From assembly GCA_037043235.1 (NCBI GenBank), contig JAWRVZ010000136.1, positions 1,736,001 through 1,800,000 on the forward strand: DNA of 64,000 nucleotides, given 5' to 3'. This document shows, in pieces, positions 22,601-32,430 of the stretch. How positions within the stretch are numbered: position 1 is the first letter of the stretch; every line of letters starts with the position of its first letter. Source of the stretch: Rhodeus uyekii. Lineage: Eukaryota; Chordata; Actinopteri; Cypriniformes; Acheilognathidae. A program made the translations under genes and the position numbers. The notes beneath the pieces were generated by a model that ran no database searches, was not told where the DNA came from, and was given only the letters and a program-made list of their open reading frames with translations.

Positions 22601-24290
22601 TGTATAGTTGTGGATAATTTGCTGTCAGGTGTAAGAGAAGCATTTTTAAATAGGCTAAAAGATTACTTAGAAAGAGATGTAACACTGAACTGATTTACTC
22701 TGACAAGTAGAGGCTATGCGACAATAAAGATGCACACTGGTTAACAGACTGAAAACTATTTGTTTATATCAGGGAGCGCTGTTAATTAAAAGGCAAATGA
22801 AGACAATAGAAACTGGCCTGATTAACAATATAATACACTGACACACTCCCACACAATTTGTGTCGCAACAAGCAAGTGGAAAACAAGAAAAATGTTTGAA
22901 TGGGGCATACAATAAAGTGAATGTTAAAATATCATGAACATCCATATTATTCGGCTTTACATAATGTGTTGTGTGATCCTCCAGAACTACCAGCTAAATA
23001 TATAATATTATCAAAAATAAGATCAATTGCCTTTAACCAAGTTAATAGAAAAAATGTAATATGTCACGTGTGGATGAGTATAAAGCGCATGACAAACGAG
23101 AATATCAAACAGAACAGTCTTTATTAAATCCAATAGATCGCTGGCAAATAATATAAAACACAACGACTAAATATTAGTTAGAACGGACGAAGAATCAAAG
23201 AGAAATTAAAGTTACAAATACAAGATACAAACAATGAGAACAAATAATGACCTTCCTTTTTATTTAGCCTCTTAAAAATCGCAATAACACCTCAGATTTC
23301 AGATTTCCAATCCTCTCTGAAAGTCACTAACTTGTAATATAATTTAGATTCACTATTATATTCATCCCTTTATATATATATATGTGTAAAAAAAACATAT
23401 CATCTGTTATAACATCCTGATCAATTATAATTTTATAGCATAAAGGCTGAACAGATTTGCTGTGGTCTAGACTGAAAAGCTGAAAACCAAACAGATATTT
23501 CATCTCTGGCTCCTTATCGACAAGCTATTACACATGTATAACTAATTTGAAGTACTCAATTAATCCATGAAAAAAGTTATTCTTTTATTTTAGTGAATTT
23601 AGAAAATACATTTTCAATGCCCACTTTTTAAGTGACTGCTGAATGCGCACAAACATTTAAGGCTAAAAAAACAACAACAAAAAAGCATTAGAAAATCTCT
23701 CTGCGTTTTACTATAGTTGGTCTAAAATAACTGTTGTTAGCCTATGAGCTTCTCTAAATGTACTTTGAGATTGCTGTGAAAGGCTTGTAAAATAGCTTCA
23801 TTTCTCAAATGGCTCACTGAACGTTTAAAGCATGCTGTCACACAAAGTGGGAACATTCTGCAGTACTTTTATATGGAAAGGTTAGAGTCAAGAATCAGGT
23901 TTGACCACTAAACCGTGGAAAACAAGATATTCAGTGAGAAAACCATGAGAGAAAGAAGTTTAACAGTGTGCCATTTCATTCACCTGTATTGGAATGCAAT
24001 GTACAGATCAAGTATTGTTTTGGGTCATGTAATCATTTGCTGTGTGTTAATACTTCAGCTAAGCATTTTAGAGAAATTATGGAGTGTTTTAGAAGTAGTG
24101 TGTTAGCTGAAACAAGCACAGGCCCCAGAGATGCACATCACTCTTGAAATAATGGATTATTCATCTAATCTTTTGCTATAATCTTTTGTTTTTTCATTTT
24201 AATTCTGTTTACATGTGCGGTAAGTTCAGTACTGTTAAAAAAAATGGGGCTAAGATTTTTTTCTATATAATATATAGGGCTGTATTGGAT
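19661..24290. other. Largely unannotated intergenic DNA
   Basis: AT-rich with no gene model. A short segment at about 20640-20770, ending near GACTGGGCCATCTGGTTAATC, resembles part of a common cyprinid dispersed repeat. A TGTCACGTG start with antisense AATAAA at about 23062-23200 could be an LTR fragment. Nothing else recognised. Confidence 0.4.
23062..23260 (-). mobile_element. Possible LTR fragment
   Basis: Begins TGTCACGTGTGG and carries TTTATT about 60 bases in (AATAAA on the minus strand), like the other minus-oriented LTRs. No matching end or target duplication found. Confidence 0.3.
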
Positions 24291-24292
24291 AC

Positions 24293-24606
24293 TGAAACAA
24301 TGTTGAACGTTCAGGGAGGAAGGAGGCGGGAAACGGCAGATGTTAAACAGACTTTAATAATCAAATAAAACATAAATACAAAATAAACATAATAGCGGCA
24401 GTACCTCGCGGACAATTGCCGCCCACACAAAACACAACATACACTCCAGGCATGGTCCTCTCTCCCTTTCACTGTCGTCGCTCCTCCTTTTATGCCTCCG
24501 CTCCTCCGTGAGATGAGAGACCAATGGCTCGCAGGTGCTCATTATCAATCATGCCACCGGCTCTCGTGACGCTCTCACGGTCCCTCGACCCGCGCTGCTC
24601 GCCACA
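24293..24606 (-). repeat. 3' LTR of TRIM (left on map)
   Basis: Plus-strand sequence starts TGAAACAATGTTG and ends GCTCGCCACA. Contains ~25 bp (around CAGTACCTCGCGG) absent from the other LTR. Confidence 0.85.
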
Positions 24607-24839
24607 TACCCCCAATGCCCTTCTCAGGCTCCGGCGCTCTGGCGAACGGGCGACTCCCACCTCGTTCCAGGAGCACGCCAGGGCTCTCTGTCCCACGCGA
24701 TCTGTTGACGCTCCAGCGCCACCACCGCGGGTAGCACCTGACGATCCTCTCGGCTTCTTCTGTGCCGCCCGACCTCCGCAGCACCGCGAGCCCTCCCGGC
24801 AGCGAGGGCTCTTTGACAGAGTGTCCCTCCGACCTCCTG

Positions 24840-24853
24840 GGTTTCGGCACCAA
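24840..24853 (-). other. Primer-binding site of TRIM
   Basis: Minus strand reads TTGGTGCCGAAACC directly adjoining the LTR end, with the TGG expected opposite a tRNA 3' CCA. Confidence 0.7.
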
Positions 24854-25141
24854 TGTAACAATGTTGAATGTTCAGGGAGGAAAGAGGCAGGAACCGGCAG
24901 ACATTAAACAGACTTTAATAATCAAATAAAACATGAATACAAAATAAACATAATGGCGGCACAAAACACAACATAAACTCCAGGCCTGGTCCTCTCTCCC
25001 TTTCACTGTCGTCACTCCTTTTATGCCTCCGCTCCTCCGTGAGACGAGAGACTGATGGCTCGCAGGTGACGCTCATTATCCATCACGCCACCGGCTCTCG
25101 TGACGCTCTCACGGTCCCTCGACCCCGCCCTGCTCACCACA
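24854..25141 (-). repeat. 5' LTR of TRIM (right on map)
   Basis: Plus-strand sequence starts TGTAACAATGTTG and ends CTCACCACA. Closely similar to the left copy with small deletions. Confidence 0.85.
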
Positions 25142-25465
25142 GATGCATTAAAATTACTTTTTAAATGTAGTTTTTAAAGGCTCTTATTCTTACTGTCACA
25201 TCACCAAAGAGGAGACTCAAACAGAAAGGATATTCCAACAGTTTATTGAAGGAGCAAGGAAATAAAAACAGTCAGTAAACTTAGCGAGTCTTGGAAGGAT
25301 GAGCAGACCACCACAGATGAGGAAAAAACCCATGAGTAAGATGAGCAGACTACCAAAGATGAGGAGGATGATGATACAGATGAGGATTCCGTAGGTGATG
25401 AGGAGTAAGGTATGGCGTAACTGAACATAGACAAAAACAGACAGAGGTAGTATCTCTGTGAGATT

Positions 25466-25606
25466 GAGCTTTCCCATTGCTCAATCAGTAGAGCATTGGT
25501 CATGGGTTCGATCCCAGGGAAAGCAAGAATTGATCCAATGTGTTCCTTGACTACAATGTAAGTCGCTTTGGATAAAAGCGTCTGCCAAATGCATAAATGT
25601 AAATGT
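25466..25606 (+). mobile_element. tRNA-derived SINE, internally deleted
   Basis: Head GAGCTTTCCCATTGCTCAAT, B box GGGTTCGATCCC near 25503, tail GATAAAAGCGTCTGCCAAATG. Lacks the TTACAACGCCAAG segment between the two boxes. Confidence 0.8.
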
Positions 25607-25713
25607 AAGCATTGGTGCTTACAACGCCAAGGTCATAGGTTCGATTCAATGTGTTCCTTGAATGCAATGTAAGTCGCTTTGGATAAAAATGTCTGCCAAA
25701 TGCATAAATGTAA
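25607..25713 (+). mobile_element. 5'-truncated SINE in tandem with the previous one
   Basis: Starts GCATTGGTGCTTACAACGCC directly from the TGTAA tail of the upstream SINE and ends with the same GCATAAATGTAAATGTG tail. It lacks the A-box head. Confidence 0.75.
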
Positions 25714-26091
25714 ATGTGTGCGATTAGAATTTGTGTGAGTGGGATCGTGCAGGTGGTGTTAGGATCTTGTGTTGTGGTGTTAGATGGTTCTTGACCAGCA
25801 GGAATACAGACTTTGGGCTGTGGGACAACAAGGGAGAAAACAGTTAATGATATCCAAAACACAGTCCAAAGAACAGGCAAAATATTTGTGGGCAGGGTTT
25901 TCCTCCCAGCCCTCCTGCTCCATTAATCCTCCCTCGTCGATGGCTGACGTTGCATGGAAGAAACTGCTGAGCACATTGTCGGGGTAGTTCGTTTGTCATG
26001 CAAGGTTAAAAAATGTTCGGGTGTGCTCTTCCAGTGAGCGGTGTTCAGGGCGACGGCGGGGAAATCCATTGGAAATTATTTTGCGGTCGAT

Positions 26092-26448
26092 TGTTCTGTA
26101 ATGTGGGTGTATTGTGGAATGACGATGACATGAAGAAGCAGGGATCAACAGAAAACTCCCTTTAATAACAAAAAAAAACAAACACTTTAAATACAAAACA
26201 ATAGAATATGGAACATTTGTGCAAGGCTCTTAGATAACATGGAACACAGAGACGACATACACACATGGTAAACGAAGTCATAGACACATCAACAATCGAT
26301 AAAGACATGGGAGACCATGAGGGTTTATATGTATTGGATGATGGGAAACACCTGACGAGACTAACAAGGCTAGTGGCAAACGAGAAGGAAACACAATGGC
26401 TCACACAGGAGGCAACAAGAAGTGACAAAACATGACATTACTGTGACA
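26092..26448 (-). repeat. LTR of the proline-rich non-autonomous family
   Basis: On the minus strand it starts TGTCACAGTAATG directly after GGGAGGGGGAGCTAC, the same tract-plus-terminus as at 8897-8919. Its first ~100 bases resemble the solo LTR at 57037 (CACTTCTTGTTGCCTCCT shared). The end near 26092 (TGTTCTG on the plus strand) is less certain. Confidence 0.75.
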
Positions 26449-27360
26449 GTAGCTCCCCCTCCCAGAAGGTGGAACCTCGTGCCTATACTGGATCAACAGG
26501 GGAGGCAGGGGGACCAGGACAGTAGGGGCAGGGGCCAGGAGTACAAGACAGAACAGAACATGCAACAAGAACAACATGAGTCCGAAACAACTAAATAGTC
26601 CGAGTGGGAGTGGAGGATGGAAAGAGCTATGGGGAAGCCAGGAGCAGGGGACCCCAGATGAGGCCCCAGGGTGGAGTTGAATGCAGGAGGAGCCACAGTG
26701 AGCCACAGAGCCCTTACGGATGATCGACTTCGACGACATCACACCAGGAGGTCCAGATGGAGTTGACGAACCAAAGAGCCCACACAAGACCGCTGACCCT
26801 GGAGACCGAGGTGTAACCGCGCCGACGAGCGTCCGAGGTGGAGCCAGAGAGACCAAGGACAGAGCCGGACCGAGGATGAAGCTGTAGCCAGGGGGAAGGA
26901 GGAGCCAGATGAAGCCGAAGGCAGAGGCAAGACAACGACTGACCAAGGCTGAGCTGGATGGACGAGGGAGCCTGGTGGAGACTTCTGGCTGAGGGACTTC
27001 GGTGGAGCTGAGGGAGGGTGGAGCCGAAGTTTTGATGGGCCAAGATGGAATGATGAACACAGACGATGGAGGTGAAATCCATGGGACCCATGTCGGTGGA
27101 CTGCCAACACATGGCGGCTCTCAAGTGTTGATGGGAGCTAATGATGGGACGTGGGACAGTGGCAGAGGTGGGGCTTAGTGCTGGATGGGTAGAGGGGGTG
27201 GGAGAGGGAGGCTGGGTGGGAAGACTGGAGAGGTATGGGGATTCAGCCAGCTCGGGTTCTGGAATGGACAGGACCAGCGGGGACACAAGCTCTGGGCTGG
27301 ATGGGACCAGCAGGGACAACAAGGGAGACAACAGTTCATAAAGTCCAAAACGCAGTCCAA
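26449..27360 (-). pseudogene. Decayed proline/serine-rich gag-like region
   Basis: Overlapping minus-strand frames (26401-27060, 26714-27331, 26739-27110) each preserve pieces of a proline/serine-rich protein, indicating frameshifts in one ancestral ORF. QPWSVV...SASSGSS matches the corresponding pattern in the intact protein at 7737-8798. A start-proximal LDCVLD-like piece near 27350 matches the similar piece near 25860. Not translatable as one product. Confidence 0.6.
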
Positions 27361-27464
27361 AAACTCTGGGTCTGTCGCCTCAACCTTCCTCCTCCATGGA
27401 TCTCGTCATCCCATCCCAAGTCTTCCTGAACTCGTCTTCATCGTCTTCGACTCGTGACACTTAC

Positions 27465-27590
27465 CAAGGCTTTTTCTGAATATTTTTTAAATGCAATTTA
27501 TTCAGATGATTCATCTTTACTCCAGTCTTCAGTGTCATATGATTTTTCAGAAATAATTCTAAAATGCTCAATTAACATTTATTATTATTA
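27465..27590 (-). mobile_element. MITE fragment (minus)
   Basis: ACTCCAGTCTTCAGTGTCATATGATTTTTC is the reverse complement of the repeat seen at 32370-32400 (ATATGACACTGAAGACTGGAG), a widespread cyprinid dispersed repeat family. Confidence 0.6.
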
Positions 27591-29666
27591 TTATCAAAGT
27601 TGAAACAGTTGTGCGGCTTATTATTCTTGTGTAAGCTTTTTTTCCCCAGAAATCTTAGAAAGTAGAAAGTTCAAAAGGTCAACATTAATTTGAAATAGAA
27701 ATCTTTTTTTTAACGTCATCTATTTCTTTACATCACTTTTGATTAATATAGTGCACTCTTGCTGAATAAAGAGAATTAATTTCCATCCTGTATAAAATTA
27801 AGCATCTTGTATATAGTGAATATAATTATATCAATATTGTGTATGTAATTAAATATCAACACCCAGACTTAGCCACTAAAGTTTGTAAACTTTAGTGTCT
27901 AAGTTAGCCACTTAGATACTAAAAACACTTAAGTTATGAATCTTATAATGAAAAAACAGTTAAAATAAATCAAATGACACAGATAAGATAATGTAAAATG
28001 AAAGCCAAGTTCCTTGTTTTCAGTGTACAGTATCTCACTCCAGCCTACAGGACGTTATCATTTGCCTAATGGGAACTGCACTATCTACCAATCAAATGCA
28101 GCCTAACGGAGCAACCCCACACCATGGCAACAGCGGCAACGGTGGCCCTGGTAACAACAGGGAAGGGCTGTCATCCTCAGTGCCAAAACAGGAAGCATGC
28201 TCAATAAAGATAATTATTCCTTTTTAAAGTGCTGGTTGCAATCCTTCATCGTAATGTGCTAATTGCTCAGAGATATAAGGAAAACATCGGGATACAACAT
28301 CACTTAAGGAAAAAAAGAATGGGGCTTGATTAGGGGCTGGGGTGTTTGAGGCAGATGCAGAGTATGAAATTATCCGTGGGCGCTCGCACACACAGCTTAG
28401 CCACGACACAGACAGGATACAGGACGACCTCCCACACTTCTATCGGAAGATGACAAGAGCCTGTCTGCTCTGAAGCGTGACACCTCCCCACCCCACCTCA
28501 ACTCCGCATACTGAAAAGGTTACGACTGTCAGTCAAATGCAACTCTTTCTCTGTGTCTCTCACTAACTCACGCAGCAACGCACGTTTAGTTAGGACAGGA
28601 CAATAGGAAAAAACATGCCTTTGCAACAACAAATGTCAACTGGAAACATTGAGGAATAGTTAAGGCAGCTATTCAGAAGGAGTGTGACCTAAAGATAATC
28701 TGTCATGCTTAAATCCACGTTTTAAAAATATCCTACAGATATATTGTAGCGAGAACCAGACAAAAGAGCAGATTCAGACAGCGTCTGTCTCGTCCTAGTC
28801 TGCGCCGCACAAACACGCCCTTAGAAGCAGCCCAAAACCTGGCAACAGAAAGCTTTTTTTAGAGCACATTTTTCATTTTCTTGACACACATGGCGTAAAG
28901 TTGTTTTCCCCTTTGCCGGTGTTTGTAGAATTCGATTGGCTGAAACGTTGCTAACCAAAATTTCTTCTCACTCTGGCAACAGCCGAGCACCAGTCGCCCC
29001 ACGTCCTGTAAAGGGGGGCTTCAGCGCCTGATTGGCTCCTTTATCCTGCCCACCTTCCCTTTTCGCTCCACCAGCCAGTGTGCTAATTTATTCCTAGTGT
29101 CACACTCCAGTCTGAGCTGTGTGTCTTACTCTGCTGCTCTGCTTTGGCATGTTCCTCGCTAACAGCAGGGGAAGGTGGGAAAGGTGTGTGTGTGTGTGTG
29201 AGTCTGTACGGCAGTTGAGTGAAGTGCTTTAGAGTCTGTTTAGGAGGGGGCATGTGAGAGAGAGAGAGAGAGTGTGTATTTGTCTGGCAAACAGTAGTGT
29301 TTTTGTGGGAGGGGTATCTGAGTACTGCCTGACTGTGTGTTTGTTTGTTAGAGTTCACAGAGGACAGAAGATGAATGAATGTAGATGCTTTGCAGATTTA
29401 TTCACAAATAACACAGTTGGATTTATTCATATTCATATATATGACATCACAGTAGAAGCATGATCATGCCCTTTCATACTCAATGACACGCAGTGTTGAA
29501 TCCTGCCTGGGCAAAAAAAACAAAAACAAAAAAAAAAGATACAAAGTTGCTGTTTTAAATAGGTAAAACTATTGGATCATTATAGCATGTCATATGTTTG
29601 GCAACATTCTAACGCTAACTGAAGGAGTGTGTAGCTTTTAATTTCTTAAAGAACCATGTAGGAAGA
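27591..29666. other. Unannotated DNA, locally GC-richer
   Basis: Unique-looking. The part at 28030-29340 is less AT-rich than its surroundings, with TG and AG microsatellites (29184-29200, 29253-29270). It could hold a regulatory element or an untranslated exon, but no open frame with recognisable homology or clear splice structure is visible. Confidence 0.35.
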
Positions 29667-29960
29667 CGCATCATGGCCATAGTCCAGGATGACAATGTCT
29701 AGATTCATCAGCCTCAAATTGAGAAAAAAACAAATTATTGGGAGGGAGCATGAAGAATCATTTTCACGCATGAATTGGCGAGTCCAGACCTTAAATTCGT
29801 GTTTGGGATGTGCAGGAGGAGACTTTACAGAGTGCTGGACTCTTCCATTGTCAATACCAGATCTTGACCAAAAATGTATGCAGTCCTTGATGGAAGTAAA
29901 GGTTGTGATGCTATTTCCACATACACCAACAAAGGTGCAATTTGTGGTTGGGACAGGGAA
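29667..29960 (+). pseudogene. Tc1/mariner transposase C-terminal remnant
   Basis: The plus strand preserves, across several frames and stops, the order of Tc1-like transposase motifs: a MAIVQDDN-like box holding the second catalytic aspartate, then SPDL and a FGMC.. segment where the third acidic residue (NPIENLWD-type box) should be, then a degraded C-terminus. Premature stops occur within the first box and after the segment WEGA. No inverted terminal repeats were found next to it. Inactive. Confidence 0.7.
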
Positions 29961-29961
29961 A

Positions 29962-30190
29962 AATATACACATATATATTACACTTCAAAAGTTTAGGCTC
30001 AGTAAGTTTTGGTAAAAGTAAATTTTATTAAGCAAGTATGCATTAAATGAATCAAAAGTGACAGTAAAGACATTTCTAATGTTACACAAGTTCCTATTGT
30101 TCAAAGAATACAACAAAATAAAAGTTTCCAGAAAAATATGAAGCAGCACTATTCCAAACGTTAAAAAGAAGAATCTTAACAATCTCAAAC
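29962..30190 (+). mobile_element. MITE fragment
   Basis: ACACTTCAAAAGTTTAGGCTC then GTGACAGTAAAGACATTTCTAATGTTAC is the same dispersed repeat family as 32140-32430. Fragmentary, with no complete termini. Confidence 0.6.
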
Positions 30191-31242
30191 TAAATATATA
30201 ATGATGCACGACCATCATTCATTAATGTCTCAAAAAAAAAAAGAAAAGAAGACAAATACTGAAGTACTGATATGGTGCCGAGCAACCGACAGCCCTGCCC
30301 CAACTAAATGGACAAACGATTCATTTACTGTTATTCTTTGGCATTACGGAGGATTGAACACGATCTTAGAGGTTAATTCTGAATAAGCTCTGACCTTGTG
30401 CTTCCTGTTGGGAGGCACTATTGCAGGTGTCTTACGGCAGAACATCAATAGTGAGCACCTGTGGGGTCATTTGAATAATCTGCTTAGCGAGATGTGAGAA
30501 TGTTGCAGGAGCTCGCTGAGCTTGCATAATTTCCCTGCTGTCTCCTCGACTGAAGATGCATGTCAACAACTGAGCTGAGAGACACTTTCCAAACTAGAGT
30601 TCAGAAAACTGTACACAAAGAAAAAAATATTCTGCAAGCTTCAACGGGTTGATGGAATTAGGAGAAACGAAGAGGTGGGGGTGATCATGGGTAATTTTAG
30701 GACACAAAATCACAATCCGTCACAGACATGTAACATATCCCATGGGATCCTCTGCAGAGGATACTTTATTGATGTTGCTCTTTCATAGCTCAGTTGTTTC
30801 ATCTAAGTATTCACTGTATCTCAAATGTTTTTTTCCCTTAAAATTCGTAAGTAGGAATAAATAGAAACAAACGAGACATACAGTAAGAATATTTTATCTA
30901 AGATCATTTGATCTTGGAAGAATTTGATGAGTGTATTTGAGTTCATACTGAAATATGGGATTTTTTTATTGCATACTTTGGCATCTTCCCAAATCTGAAA
31001 CTAGTTTACACAAAATAGAACACAAACGGAGACACATATGACATTATTAGGGTTTTAAGTAAATTAGTTCATTTGTTTTCTGTTAATCTCAACACTTTTT
31101 TATTAAAGAAATCTCAGTTGTGATTTTTATTTTCTATGGAATAAGTTACAATTACAAATTACCTGACAAAGTCAGTTGTTGGGCCTATAGGGGAAAAAAA
31201 GAGAGAAAAAGTTTAGTTGTCTTATTAGAGAGGAGATTAAAA
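30191..31242. other. Unannotated DNA
   Basis: No gene or repeat termini recognised. The stretch 30420-30600 looks unique. Confidence 0.4.
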
Positions 31243-31449
31243 GAGTAGTTCGCCAAAATTTGAAATTATTTTGTTTTTTTTCTTCTGCGGAACATAAAAG
31301 AAAATAATTGGAAGATTGTTGGTAACCAAACAGTTGAGGAACCCCATTGACTTCCATAGTTTACAGAACAATTTCTTTTTCTGTTTTCTGGTTTCTTTTC
31401 CAAATTTGGAACAAGGTGAAATGATGATCATTTTTGGAGTGAACTAGGC
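31243..31449. mobile_element. Short inverted-repeat MITE (~207 bp)
   Basis: Left end TAGTTCGCCAAAATTTG and right end TTTTTGGAGTGAACTA are imperfect inverse copies. The family is the same TAGTTCACCCAAAAATG type seen at 7319 and 49768. Confidence 0.6.
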
Positions 31450-32139
31450 CTTTAAATTATGTATAAATCACTAATTTCTTAAAGTAACTGTCCAACATCA
31501 ACATTAAAGATTCAGACCTAAACATCTCTTTTGCCTCCCTTTTCTCAATGTTTTCTCAATGAGATCTTTTAGCTTGGGCTGAAAGTGATGGGAAGAACTA
31601 TGAAAAACAAACAAAAAGTCATGTAAGAACAGGAAGCAGTGCCTCCATTGAACTACAAGTGCCCTACCTGGAGATAATTATCACCTCTCATGTTCACAAA
31701 TCAGCTGAACAAGTCCAAAAGGAAAGACTAATTACAGTCTAAACAACTCATCTACTCAAACACTACAAAGGATATTTCACATTAAAACTTGAAAGTACTT
31801 TAAAAACATAATGATCTGTGAGTGAGTCGCCTTTTAGTGAGCACTCAGCTCTGTGAAAATGAAGGTGCATCTGAAAGCCTGCAGCGTTTACAGCGATTAA
31901 TGGTTTAAAATTATTAATAAAAACAGCTGAACAGATATTAAATTATATTTCACATTTATTATATGTATTATTGTTGTTGTTACTGGTTAACATTTTTAAT
32001 ATACAATGTTAATTTCAACAGCTATTTATGAAAATATTTACAATGATGATAATGAGGTGAAATCAATAAATAGTATGCTAATGGAACATATGCATATTGG
32101 AGACTGTTTACTACTAACAATATTTATAATGAACATGAT

Positions 32140-32430
32140 TTTGCATTTTAAAATTTCCAGCAAGGATGCATTTCTATAAACTGATCAAAAGTGACAGTAA
32201 AGCCATTTAAATGTTAAAAATGATTTTTATTTCAAATTAATGCTGTCCTTTTAAATGTTCAATTTATCAAAAAATAAAAAAAAATACAAAATACAAAAAT
32301 AGAAACAAATTTTTCAACACTATAATAATTAATGTTTCCTCACCAAATCAGAATGCTTTTTGAAGTATCATATGACACTGAAGACTGGAGTAATGATACA
32401 AATTTACAGAAATATTTTTATTTTATTTAA
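32140..32430 (+). mobile_element. MITE fragment
   Basis: Contains CAGCAAGGATGCATTTCTA, GATCAAAAGTGACAGTAAAG and ATATGACACTGAAGACTGGAG in the order typical of a cyprinid dispersed repeat. An A-rich tract at 32265-32310 interrupts it. Confidence 0.65.

Larger units (their letters stand above)
24293..25141 (-). mobile_element. TRIM-type miniature LTR retrotransposon
   Basis: Two LTRs (24293-24606 and 24854-25141) in direct orientation enclose only 247 bp. The element is 849 bp and flanked by GATAC (24288-24292) and GATGC (25142-25146), a 5-bp duplication with one mismatch. Next to the right LTR, on the minus strand, TTGGTGCCGAAACCC fits a tRNA primer-binding site, and ATTGGGGGTA next to the left LTR fits a polypurine tract; both give minus orientation. 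No coding capacity is required or present. The GC-rich inner part yields long open frames on both strands by composition only. Confidence 0.88.
25194..27459 (-). mobile_element. Chimeric LTR-element composite, TSD CTTAC
   Basis: The block starts TGTCACATC and ends CTCGTGACA, flanked by CTTAC at 25189-25193 and 27460-27464. Inside are an LTR-end-like segment with AATAAA on the minus strand (25194-25460), two SINE copies, a gag-start-like segment (25770-25980), a 3' LTR (26092-26448) with its polypurine tract, and a decayed proline-rich gag-like region (26449-27360). The segment at 25823-25870 repeats 27310-27355 (ACAACAAGGGAGA followed by AACAGTT), so two related elements are fused. The assembly history is inference. 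Confidence 0.6.

Noticed and set aside
24490..24907. Overlapping ORFs of 92-127 codons on both strands
   Set aside because: GC-rich interior and LTRs of the TRIM element; open on both strands by composition.
25217..25477. 86-codon hydrophobic minus-strand ORF with apparent membrane helices
   Set aside because: Its start codon lies in the SINE and its end contains an LTR-type AATAAA; hydrophobicity comes from a CTC/ATC-rich repeated stretch. Probably not a gene.
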